64,000 bases of DNA from Takakia lepidozioides (taxonomy: Eukaryota > Streptophyta > Takakiopsida > Takakiales > Takakiaceae): NCBI GenBank assembly GCA_030704615.1, contig CM060731.1:42470001-42534000 (forward strand), written 5' to 3'. The notes beneath the pieces are model-generated. The model was not told the DNA's origin and made no database searches. It worked only from the letters and a program-made list of their open reading frames with translations. This document shows positions 50,273 to 61,400 of this stretch, in pieces. A program made the position numbers and the translations under genes. Each line of letters starts with the position of its first letter. Position 1 is the first letter of the stretch.

Positions 50273-52143
50273 CAACATTCAACATTGCGCTCGCTGCTAA
50301 ACTTGGCATGAATGTGCCAAATTCACAGCCTACAGGTCCACCATGCACCACCTTTGCGCCACAGACAACAAATGAGACTATTTCTCATGGTATGGGCTCA
50401 CCACTCAACCTATTCAAGGCAGTTTCTTCACCGCCACCAAAGCCAAACACAATAGGCTCATTGTTTGGGCTTTCAGAAATGGAGGGGGATGATGACATGG
50501 AGGGTTGGTCTGAAGGTGAACTCAATCCATCCCCCCATATTGTTGAGGCAACTGCAAAGTGTTCATCAGTTTTGTTGTCTCCTACACCAGTAGCACTGCC
50601 GACATATGTACTACCCTCTCAATATGCTTGTGAGGTCTCCATGAATTTGCAGAGTGCCCCACAGAAAGGTGTGTCTCTTGTACATGATAATCATGTACAA
50701 GTTGTAGGTAATTGCCCTTCGGCAACTGAGAGGCAGAAACACATCCTTATACTTGACTTGAATGGATTGTTATGTGAGAGCAGACTACGAATAAGGGAAT
50801 ACCTAGAGCCCACTGTCACCTCCAGACCTGGGTGTCAGGAGTTTCTGGACCGATGCCTTCAGATTTTTGATGTAGGTGTATGGTCTTCCATGTCATTGAG
50901 TAATGTCCTTCCAGTTGTGAAAGCTTGTTTCGTGGGAAACAACCAAAGATGGTGCTTCACCAAGACTATTGTGACCAGCCTGTGGGAATGGTGGACCCTT
51001 TCAATCCTTCTAAAACTGTCATGTACAAGAACTTATGTAAGTTTTGGAAGGACTACATCCATTACAATCCAACCAATACTTTGCTGGTGGACGATTCCCC
51101 ACTCACTTGCTTACCCAACCTTGCAAATAATTGCATCTTCCCGTATCCATGGAAGTTGAGGGATCAGCCAAACTGCAAGAGGCTTATGAAAGAATTACTG
51201 CCTTGGTTAGAGGGTGTATCCAAGGCTGCACACATGTGTCAGGGCACCCATACAGATATGGGCAGCCCAACTACTTGTTCAATACTGCAGCCATGGGTAG
51301 TGGATCACAACAATCTGCAAAGGCATCCGAACCAGGGCTTCCTGCTGCCAGAGTTCCAACGACTTTGCCTCCCGATGCAACAACAAAGCATAATCAAAGA
51401 AAGGTGAGAGCAAAAGTTTCAATGCTTGGGCGCGTGGGTGGATTTGTATTGTTAATGCTACTTCACAATGTGTGTCATTCGTGTTATTCTCATTTTTTGA
51501 TCGTTGTGTCATTCAATATACAGATGGTGAAACTAGTGAAGCGTTCAATGGGCAGGGAGAGTACAATATGTGCTATCAATCAGACTACAACCACAGTGGA
51601 TCTAACTGAACCACATGGTGACCACCAAAGGTAGTTTTGTGACATCGTCCTACCACATCCATGTTGACCATGCATAACCTGCTATCAACTAGGTATGGCA
51701 CCGTTCCGGCTTTGATCATGTCAGCATGGAGTATAGAGACAAGCAAATGCAATTCAGAATTGGAAGTACTGCAATAGGTAGGGTTGGGGTGTTTGCTGGA
51801 AGAACTTCAATGTCATTTTGCAGGAGTGCCAAGCTGTCAGTCTCTGTTCTCCAGGGTTCATTTTTGATATATGAATCTGGTTTTTGTTGCAGTTTCAGAT
51901 CCGCGACAAGGTGTTATTGTTTGATCCTTGTGCACCAAAAAGAAGGGCAGGTGTGGGAATATTGCTGGCTTTCCGAAAGCAAATGTGCCAGACAACTATT
52001 ACCGTATCCATGTGAAATCGGTCATGATTTCAGAGGTTGTGTTGCCGTACCCGGACTACTCTATTACCCCTAATCATACCACATTGGGTGACACGCAGGG
52101 AAGTTCCACCTTATGGTCTGAAAAGTTTCTTAAACACGCGTGA
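50273..52143 (+). pseudogene. FCP1/HAD-phosphatase gene fragment fused to the B-left transposase
   Basis: In frame with the transposase comes a Ser/Pro-rich stretch, then ILILDLNGLLCES (motif I at 50755-50772), GCQEFLDRCLQIFDVGVWSS and, after a frameshift near 50.93 kb, SNTLL-like TNTLLVDDSPL (near 51.08 kb) and IFPYPW. These are hallmarks of plant FCP1-homology (NIF-like) proteins in which motif I reads DLNGLL. A second frameshift lies near 51.23 kb. Possible further exons are 51524-51630, 51693-51776 (WHRSGFDHVSMEYRDKQMQF) and about 51893-52143 (RDKVLLFDPCAPKRR, then VLPYPDYSITPNHTTLGD with a frame change). Candidate role of the parent is a phosphatase; this copy is probably dead. Confidence 0.75.
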
Positions 52144-52959
52144 TATTGAAGGTGCTACAAGTTTAGTTTAGTTTTCTTTATGGATTGAGGGTCGCTGAGA
52201 CAGGTGAACAAAACAGCTCTTCTCACATGAACAATATTTTTTGAATTGATGCTCTTGCTATTCTCATGTATGATCACAAGATCCCCTTGTTCAAGGGCAA
52301 CTTCATTTTCCCACATCAAGCCAAATTTTTCTTGTGTAGACATGAATGTGGTATTTTGTTGGTTGTTTGCTATATTTAATATTAATAACATTACTACTGG
52401 TCAATGTGGTTAATAATACAATTATTATCCCTGTTTTAAATAAGCTTATGTTTAAATGAAACAAAACAAATAATAATTCTAAAATAATAATATATTACAT
52501 ATTAAATCAAGCAGCCAATTGCTTTTGGGGTCCTATCCCATTTATTGTAAGAATAAGAATAAGAATAAGAATAATAATATGACTATTCATTTTGGCATTT
52601 GTCAACAAATAATAATTGTTTACTTTTCGTCCAATAGGAACAAAACAATGGATGTGACAGTATTCACACTAGTGTCATTGCGATCACACCACGACTTGAA
52701 CCTGGTGTTAAATATGTGTGAGAGAATCCGTAAGAAGAGCCCTTAATATCTATTATTTATTTAATAATTCTGATGGACTCTATTACGTGGCATTCCCTTT
52801 GACATACATGTGGCAGACATGGTGGCAACGAGGTGTAATAAGTACCGTAGAAAGACCATTAAGATTACTTAGTCAAAATAGTAGTTGAACTAACCAGTCA
52901 AAACGGCCGTCAAAATATCCGTCAAAAGAGCCACCTAAACCTACTGCCACATCAGGTGC
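52144..52959. other. AT-rich stretch with no recognised gene
   Basis: It contains AATAAG/AATAAT repeats around 52.55-52.58 kb. Nothing coding recognised. Confidence 0.6.
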
Positions 52960-53039
52960 GAGTTTGGTGTGAGATGGTTTTTTCACAGGACCAAGAAAGT
53001 TCACATGTGGTGCAAAGGACTAGGTTAACCTAACACCAA

Positions 53040-53119
53040 GGGGGGGGTGTGAACTTGGGCTCTTTTCACACCAAAATGTGTGAGAAGAGCCGTTAAAAAA
53101 ACCGGTTTCTGTATTAGTG
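53040..53119. mobile_element. CACTA-like MITE end (putative), second copy
   Basis: The hairpin CTCTTTTCACAC/GTGTGAGAAGAG is followed by AAACCGGTTTCTGTATTAGTG, the same layout and terminus as at 21.7-21.81 kb. Confidence 0.4.
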
Positions 53120-53289
53120 ACGTTTCAGATGTGCGTTCAAGGACAACCTCTTCGCCAGGGAGCTGCAGACAACAAGAAGGAGCGTGGAGTTTACACACCA
53201 GGAGGGGGCGGGAAAAGTTGCAATGCGAATTGTGTATAGATAAAGCCCAGCTCCCGTTGTATGCAAAACCTGGGATATGAGGTTTGGCT

Positions 53290-53313
53290 GGGAAATGCGG
53301 CACCGCATTCGCA
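53290..53313. repeat. Stray A-type palindrome in element B-left
   Basis: GGGAAATGCG-GCAC-CGCATTCGCA, matching the element-A array motif although it lies inside a B-family element. Confidence 0.6.
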
Positions 53314-53439
53314 CTTTATGTTTTCGGTTGCACTCTGCGAATACATTGTTCAAAACATGTGCTCATGCTTGGTGACTGTGTTGCAGGTATATGAAATACG
53401 TGCTACTTAAGACATGGGCCCTGGCGCAAGAGCAACGAC

Positions 53440-53678
53440 GCAATGGCGTGAGCGTTGCACGTGAGCGCGCGAGCGTACGCTCACGCAGGAGTGACGTGGC
53501 GTGAGCGTACGCTCACGCCAGCTGACGTGGCGTGAGCCTGCACACATGCTGACGTGGCGTGAGCGTCATGTCAGCATGCTGATGTGGCGGTAAATGATGA
53601 CGTGGCACTGTCCGTCAACTGCCACGTCAGCATTAACATGCGCCGCCTATAACCGTGGATGGTCCTATGACCGTGGAA
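53440..53678. mobile_element. Putative right terminal repeat of element B-left
   Basis: CCTATAACCGTGGA (53646) and CCTATGACCGTGGAA (53664-53678) invert the doubled motif at 36957-36998. Inside are GACGTGGCGTGAGC repeats, including a perfect palindrome TGGCGTGAGC-GTAC-GCTCACGCCA at 53497-53520. Confidence 0.65.
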
Positions 53679-54082
53679 TTAATGCAGGGAATCTTGCCTA
53701 AATAGAATCAAGACGAGCGTTGAGGCCTACAATTGCAGCATCCAACATTGTGCAATTACAAATGTTTGTTTCACTTTTACAATTACGAAGACGACAAAAT
53801 ATCCTCACAAAGTGTGCGCCATAAAGGCTGCCACGAGAAGACTTCCTCCCTCCTCAAATAACAATGAGAGTTATGATCATCTTCAAAAGATGATTGTAGT
53901 GCATAGCGACAGCAAGACATGTAGACTTCGAACGGTGCAATGACAAATGTGCACTACCTAAAAGTTGTCACTCAGACCTCACTCCGTATAGTTGGAGGCC
54001 ATATCATTGCACAGCCGACGAATTGATGTGAATTACACATTTCAAATCATGGTCATCCACATACCACATTACATAGTTCATG
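53679..54082. other. Junction between the two B copies; no gene recognised
   Basis: It lies between B-left's right terminus and the stop codon of the B-right transposase. No terminal repeat for B-right was found here. Confidence 0.5.
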
Positions 54083-57000
54083 CTACCCATGTGTTGTATC
54101 CCGCTGCAAAAGAGTATCGACCTCGTTGAAACTCATAGTGGCCTGGTGAATGAAGTTGTCACGTTTGGGATCGCAAACCATCCTCCTCAAAAATATGAAA
54201 TACAAATGTTTGCAGGGTATGAATTTACCTCTCTTGCCCAAACTGGTTGATAGCATATTCACAAAATCAGGACATGTGCAATTGGGGAAATTGGAAACCG
54301 TGATGTCGTAGGTCCTGTCATGAACAGCAGATGTGGAAGTGATGATTGTGAATACCCGACCATATCCTGGATCGGGTACTTCCGTGGTGCTTCCGACACG
54401 AGCTTGGAGCATTCTTGCGGACTCCACTTTGCCAAAGTGTTCAGCGGTTGGAGGGAAACGCCGAACGAGCTTTCCATCTCGTTTGGTTGGCCACAAGTCA
54501 GGATTTGCCGGGGGGACCCGGGAGGACGCAGGAGTAGTAGCACATGCATGGAGTTGGGGTTGTCTCGCAAGGGAAAAACCTGCCTCCTCCAGCATTTCAA
54601 TCTCCTGAAAGCTGAGATGTGTTCCCACCTTCACGGGCCAAACGGTTGGAGGAGATGGCTTCATCACTACGGAAGGACGCACAGTTCCATGCACACATCT
54701 GGCACAATCATCTGCGCAGAACCAGAACTTGTGGTTCTTGGCTTCTGGTTGACCGTATGGACGCATCAAGCCCGTGAAAGTCGGAGCAGGAGTTCGGGCA
54801 CCACCTCTGGATATAGATGAAGTGCACTTCTCGAAATTAGTTGCCCTGATCGCTGTACATTTCACACGAGACCCGACACTTGTGCGTTCTATGTGCCAAA
54901 CGTGGTCGGGGCATGCGGACTCAAGCACATCAAGGGGGTTGTTTCTCTCCTGCACCATTTCAGTGGCACGGTTTGATGCTGGAGCTTGCCGTCGTGTTGG
55001 AGGTTCCTCCACAATGGAGGTTCCGGACACGGAGCTGTCATGCAGGGGAACACGAGGCTTCGAGAAGTTATCACGGTCTGCCCTGTGGGAATCTGAATCC
55101 GAACCAGGTGGAGTGTTCAATTTCCTCTTACAGGAGCCGAATCTCTCCTCCCCTTCAAGATGTGGAACTCTAGAAACAAGTGGCGTTCCCTGGGCATACA
55201 TGCTCACCGCCCGTGCTATCTTGATTGGATCCCCAGATCTGTTTGCAGCACGCAACATCAACTCCGATTTGTCCGGACCCTTGCCACCAACCCCACCTCG
55301 TAAGAAATCACGGTATCGGGTTTGTTGTTGCAAGGCACGTATCAAATCATCTGTTGTTGCCACATACAAATCCCGACCTCGTTTCCCAGACTGCTGCAAC
55401 CATGCATTGTGCACAGTTTCTGCCAAATTGCAAGATGGCATGTCTGCCATTTCCTCAATGGACATGTTCTGCAAAGAGGATAACCACACTTCAGAATAGT
55501 GCACAGGAAACAACATAAAGAAAGCAATGAGTCAAAAATATGGAAAGCAAATGTATGAATAAAGCATGAAATAGAAGCCTCGTACCATTGTCATGGCTGC
55601 TCCCCACTGTCTATACCGGAAGTGCCAAAACGCCAGCCAATCTTCCAATGCTCTCATACTCTCAAGTGATGCAGCTCCAGAAGAGAACCACCAGGCACGA
55701 ATTGTCTGGAACAAAGTGTCCGCCTCCTTCATTGTTCTAGCATCTTTGTACTCTTTGCACAATTTACGGTGCTGAGTCTGCATCTCTGGTTTGATGTCCG
55801 ACTTTGTATGTTTTTCCAGAGATTGTGTCCAATGGAATAGACATGTACGCTCTCTTCCTGGCATAGGCACTTTTGGGTCGCCCGATCCGAAGACAATACG
55901 AATAGCATTGAAATTTGCTTGAGCACTATCCGCCATGAAACCTGCGAAATTTGGAGATGGCAGCCCATGGCAGCCCATGACACGTATCAGGGAATTCCAC
56001 ATGAGCTTCTGGGATTCCGTATCCTCGGATTGCATGTCACAAACTGCAATTGTCATAACTCGTTGGTACACTGGATCGTAGACATGACAAGCCATTGTCG
56101 TCCAATCCTTCACTCGTTTCACATGATCAAACATAAGAAAACAGTTCTGCAAGTCCCCAGTCTTCTGCATCCGCTTCACGAGGCTAACCCCACTGCCCTC
56201 CCCAACAGTCGACATTTTGAAAAGAAAAACTTTGATGGCACCTTGACCTGGGAATACATTGTCCTGGATGTAATCGTACTTGCTCAGTCGTTTCAATTCC
56301 AAAATATTGTCTATGTAGCCTCTGATCCCAGAGCCCATTCTCAATGCATTGATCTGATGCCGAATGTTAGGTGAACTTAAAGTGGAGAAATGATCCATGA
56401 CCAGGTCCAATGCTGCACCGTCAAGTTTAGTCCCCACAGAATCTCCTTCACTCAAAATATGGCTTTCCAAGAAGGACTTGCTTGCGCCAAGAGCAATTGC
56501 AGATGTTGTTGCGGATGGGTTTCTCCCGAACTCCTGTTTGATCAACCTCGATACTGTCTCAACACTCTCCCTGTAATCCCCCTTCGAGACAGGATGGTTA
56601 TGGAATCCAAAATGCACACAAGCTCTCGTCATTGTATTCAAACGGTGGACAACATAGTACATTCTTGCTCCGCAGAGCGCCAAGCAGGATGGCACAAGTT
56701 TGCAGAATTTGCAGACGAAAGTGTTTGCCGGTGGAGGGGCAGTCCCAGGCTGAAATGGATTCTCCGCCAGACCCTCCCATTCGCTTTGATTATGAACTCC
56801 AGACTGAAGAAAGTGTCTGCAATTCAAATTATCACACCTAAGGTGTCCATTGCAAACTGTCCTCCTGAAAACAAGCTTGTCATCATTCTGAATATTGGAT
56901 GTTTTTGTTCTGCACCACGGGTGCCCGTCGTGTTTCTTGTCCATTCCATGCATCATGATTGTTACACCTCCAACTCGCGGAGGAGGAGGCAGCTCGAATA

Positions 57001-57598
57001 GGATATCGCCATCAAAAGTCTCCGGCAAGAACTTCACAGGCACCTGCTTCAAAGATTCCCAATCAATTCCCCGCAACTCACTTTTGAATCCAGCCATTCC
57101 TCCCATCGCCCGCAATTTTGGAATGACACTACAAATCTCTTCTTCATCAGCTTCTGCAACCACAGTAGGAAGGACTGGATTTGGAATTTCACTTATGTCA
57201 TCATCGGAAGAATCCGAAAGCTCAACGATTGGAGTGGAGGAAGTCTGTTCTTTTTTCACCACCACCTCCCTCTTGTCTTCAACGACCGAAGCAGCAGTCC
57301 CGGGCGTCACATATGACCCAAGGGACTTTCGCCGAGGCTCTCCAAGTACTCTGTATCGACCAGGACGCACTCTCCACTGGCTGATATGAGCCGTCTCATC
57401 ACGGTTTTGGAAAGAATATTTCACCAACTTCCCTTTCAGATCGTAAACCTCTTTCTCCAAAAAGATGGAGCCATTCTGCAGCTGAAAACGGGTAGCCAAG
57501 ACATGTTCCAGAACAATTGCAAATCCATTGTCAAGGACTTCCTGGGAGAACGGCACTGGTTTGTCGTCTGAGAAGAACTCCGCTTCAGAGGAAGCCAT
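54083..57598 (-). CDS. MULE-like transposase with C-terminal SWIM zinc finger (intact)
   Basis: Two exons, 57598-55586 and 55468-54083, joined across a 117-bp intron (GTACGA...TTTGCAG), give 1132 residues without a stop. Visible parts: acidic region about 115-160; GHPWC near 225; a Cys/His cluster (VCNGHLRC, NLNCRHF) near 245-262; CVHFGFHNHPVSKG near 332-345. The catalytic-core-like part has D491 (MFDHVKRV) and D557 (MADSAQAN), then C586-x2-H589; the third acidic residue is not certain. SWIM finger C-T-C at 1068-1070 and C-x-H at 1090-1092. Expected role: nuclear DNA transposase moving this element. Start chosen at MASSEAEFF, shared with B-left. Divergent from ORF2. As the only intact copy seen, it is the candidate autonomous source. 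Confidence 0.9.
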
Positions 57599-58453
57599 CT
57601 TCCTTCCTCGAGTATGTTTGTACCTTGCTATCGCAGATCTAGTGTAAATCGGTTTACTGCTGTCTCCAGAACACAGTTGAAGAATGAGCAGAGCATATGG
57701 CGGAGGAAGCTCAGATAACGACTGTGCATATTCTGTTATTCATTCCAGATATGCAGCCGTCCATTTTAATTACTTTTCTTGTGGGCCCAGTGGTCAGAGA
57801 ATCCATAGGGGCAGTGTCGGCAACTGTTAAACCGTTAATCAGAACCTCATCAATAAACCCAATAACAAAGCCGACTTCCTGGAAGCATGCCACAGGATCC
57901 GAGAATGGGATTGCAGATTAAGTAAATGTATCTATATACTACTACCAATGATCATGCGCACCTGGAAAGTTCCAAATGTGCAACGAATGTGGGGTTTGGA
58001 TAACAAGGATGACCGTGTATGATATTCCAAAATTTGTCATCAAACTCTCGTTCATTTATATTTATTTGTTTAAGACTGCGCATCAATTTCTGGGATTCGC
58101 TGTTCTTTTTAAATATTGAACCAGTTATAATTTAGAACACGCCGTTTTGTTTTGGGCGGCACACGTCAGACATCCATAACTGAATACGAACAGCTGTACA
58201 CCAATTGCTGGCATGTGCACTAATAACGAAACGACTATGTGTAACGGTCACGCGGGAGGGAATCCGATGCTTCTAGAGACACGCAAGAACACAGGCAATC
58301 CCGCAAGAAATCGGGAGTCACTGCGTTTTTCTACTTTTCGCGCTTAGAGGGAGAGTGGTAGTCAAGCTGGAGAGGGTTCCTTCTAGAATACGAAAGAGAA
58401 GAAAGTCTCTTTATTTTACTTCCCTTAGAGAGAGACGCAGAGCAAGAGAGAAA
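57599..58453. promoter_or_regulatory. Shared divergent 5' region of ORF2 and transposase, B-right
   Basis: 855 bp between head-to-head ATGs (57598 minus, 58454 plus), well conserved with 46500-47353. It should carry both promoters. A 74-codon frame here (57697-57921) is kept in both copies, but its differences are mostly amino-acid-changing, so I do not call it a gene. Confidence 0.5.
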
Positions 58454-61400
58454 ATGACGAGGCGTCGTTTGTTGGAGAACACAGGGCCAAGGCAGCAGGT
58501 GAACGCGGAGACTGATTCACAAGAGCAGACGGAGACTGAGGCAGCGGCTGCGACACAGTCGGCGATAAGAGTGCGCCAGCCTGTGGAGGCAGAGATGAAT
58601 CGCAGGGACACTGAAGAAGGTGGAAGCACGCGGAACGCCGAACCTGAAGAAGGTCAAGAAACCCTTGCGCAGACAGAAACTCCAGCAGATGTGAGAGGGA
58701 AGAGGAAAGCTGCAGAAGGGGATCAAAGTTCAAAACCTAAGAAGGTGCCAGTAAGTTTTATCATATAGTCTATGTGATTGCCTTTCAAGGAGTCCTTCCT
58801 CTTCCATTCTTTAGCAGGAACTACTGAATCGCGAGCGTCGTTAACGCCATTCGATTCTGCTCATGAGATTTATGTACCTATGTGTTTGAAGAGAGAGTCT
58901 GCACTTACTATTCTCCCTAAACTACACTGAATGTCGTTGCCGCCAATCAGTTGCACATATATGTCATTACACAACACCGATCCGGCAGGTTGTTATCTTT
59001 TGTGATTGTCGTTAACGCCGTTCGCTATCGCTCTCACTTTTGTTTTGAATACGGCAGTCTCGGCTTTGCATGTGTAGATTGTGCTGAATTCTTTCACACC
59101 ATTCATGGTGAGTTTCCTTGATACAGAGTGATTGTCGTTACCGCCATTCACTATTTGCAAATCACTTAGTCAGAACTGAATGGCATCGTGCAGAAAACTG
59201 TGAGGTCGAAGCCTACAGGATCAGAGGGGAAAGGATCTGGAGATGGGGACGAGTCCGCAAAAAGCTCAGAGAATACAGATGAAGCAGATGAATCCGAAGT
59301 GCACTACCTTGACAAGGTGAAAGAACTCATGTCATTCCAGAAGGTAAACTCTCAGGAGGTTATAAGGGACATGCTCGTATCTGGAGGGCGTCTGGACATA
59401 CCTCTGTGCCGGATGATATCAATGCCTGTTGTGCGTCCACCTCTTTCCCATGACATAACAAAATTGGAGAGTGATTTTGTGCATGGATATAGACTTGGTG
59501 CACAAGTTTTTTATGTGTCACTGACGGATATAAATGGGAAAAGCACATTAGTTTCTCCAGAGATCAGTGATAACTGGGATGAGTGCTGGAAAGATGCCAA
59601 TGAGGAGTTCGAGCTGGGCCTCATGATGGGAAAGAACACCCAGCAATTTTGCAACCACATGTTCTACGTCTGGGACGGCAACCACCGATTGCTGGCATGG
59701 ATGGGATACATTCAGAAACACCATTCGAAAGACAAAGACAAGCATGTTGCTGTGGAGGCAATGGTTTTGGATCCAGGAAACGACATCGCTAGGCTTCTTA
59801 CAGCTATGCACGACGTGAACAAGTAAGTCATCCAGGAGATTTGATTCCCTCTGTAGTGTCTTGTTGATCCTCAAAAAACAGTGTTAAGGAATGCAATGTT
59901 TCCAATGTTTTTGCAGATCGACAGAGAAATCGCATGTGACAACAAGCTTGGTTCACACACTATTCCGAATTCAGAGGATTGGTCTGATGAAGCTGGATGA
60001 TTTTCGGACAGTACTACCACCCAATATCATCAAGAAGTGCGAAACAGGAAGAGCTGCAGGCACTTGGTATTCTTTGACACGAGAGGCGTTTCTGGAGTAC
60101 ATGTATGCGGTAAGCCCGAGTCTGTAATCTGTTTACTTTTCGAATACATGTTTAGAGTCCCTTCGGAGCTAATCACTACTTGAATGAATGCAGCAAGAAC
60201 TGGCAGAGGCAGCTGAGAAGGGAAAATCCGAATATTACCGCACTACACCAGAGGAACTAAGGACATCAAAGGGTGTGGAAGCTGCAATAAAGAAGGAGTT
60301 TGAGATGCGAAGAACCAAATTGATGTCAGCCTTCGGAAAGCAGCTTAGAATAGTAGATCCTGGACTTGGTCCTGAGTTCCTTCAGCAGATCAAAACACAC
60401 TATGACAAGCATGTGCATCCGGAGATGCAGCAGGAGAAATTGCACCGGCTGGCCATATCGATGGTCGACCCACAAACAAAAATAAGGTGGCTGGAGATAT
60501 GGAACTCAGATCAAACAGTAAAGGACTTGAATCAGTTCCCAAAGAGCACCATACAGCCTGGCACAAAGGTGGAAGGAATCAGTGATTTGGTGTTTGATAA
60601 CTGGCTCCACAAGGCTACATTTTGGAGTCAGGTGTGTATTCGAACATGCTGTTTCTTCTCTTCAAGTATGTGATGTGTTTCTTTTTTGCAATTCTGACAA
60701 ATATACTATTTGCAGCTCGAAAAGCGCGCCGTCATTGTGCTGGATCAGACTTTGAAGGACCTGAACATTGCGATTGTTTCCCCTCCCCAAATGTCATTGG
60801 AGGCATACATAAGGAAGTGGAGAGGTCTCACCTGGAGATACTGTTTTTTCCGGGAGTTCTCCAAAGATGGTAACATTTTACGGTCCAACGACTTTGACAG
60901 TCAGGTTGGAGGAGAGTGGGCCATGATGCGAGTTGTGTACAGGTGAAATGTCATACTTGAAACTCTACTGTTTTTTTGGGAAAAATGTGGCTTCATATGG
61001 ATTGCAATCTTAGATCCAGATTGAATGTCGTTGACGACATTCACTTCTTTGTCTGAGTCATTCTTAAGCGAGTATATGAATTCACCTGGTTAGGATCTAA
61101 GGGTGCAATTATATTGTCCCTGATTAGAATTGATAATGTCCTTGAATGGCGTTGACGACATTCACATACGGAGTTGTTGTGTGGTCCTCAAGGTTATTTA
61201 AATTTTTGTAATGTCCATAGAGGTTACAATGAGGGTTGATCACTTCATTTTGCTGAATGTCAATGCAGACATTCAGTTGTTCTGCATTGTTTTTTCCTCT
61301 TGCGATGAATATGGAGGCTTCATAAGCTCTGTTTTAAGAAATCCAAAGTGAATGTCGTTGACGACATTCACAGCTGTGTCTGTATTATTCAAAAACGACA

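Noticed and set aside
49684-51159. A stand-alone 491-residue gene
   Set aside because: Its first third is transposase exon 2 after a frameshift, and the rest shifts frame inside the FCP1 domain; it is part of a broken fusion.
57697-57921. 74-codon frame kept in both B copies (mirror at 47031-47255), and a 60-codon frame antisense to it
   Set aside because: In the 60-codon frame about nine of 11 differences change the amino acid, and the 74-codon frame has eight changes among roughly 11-13 differences. Neither shows constraint; the region is better read as the divergent promoter.
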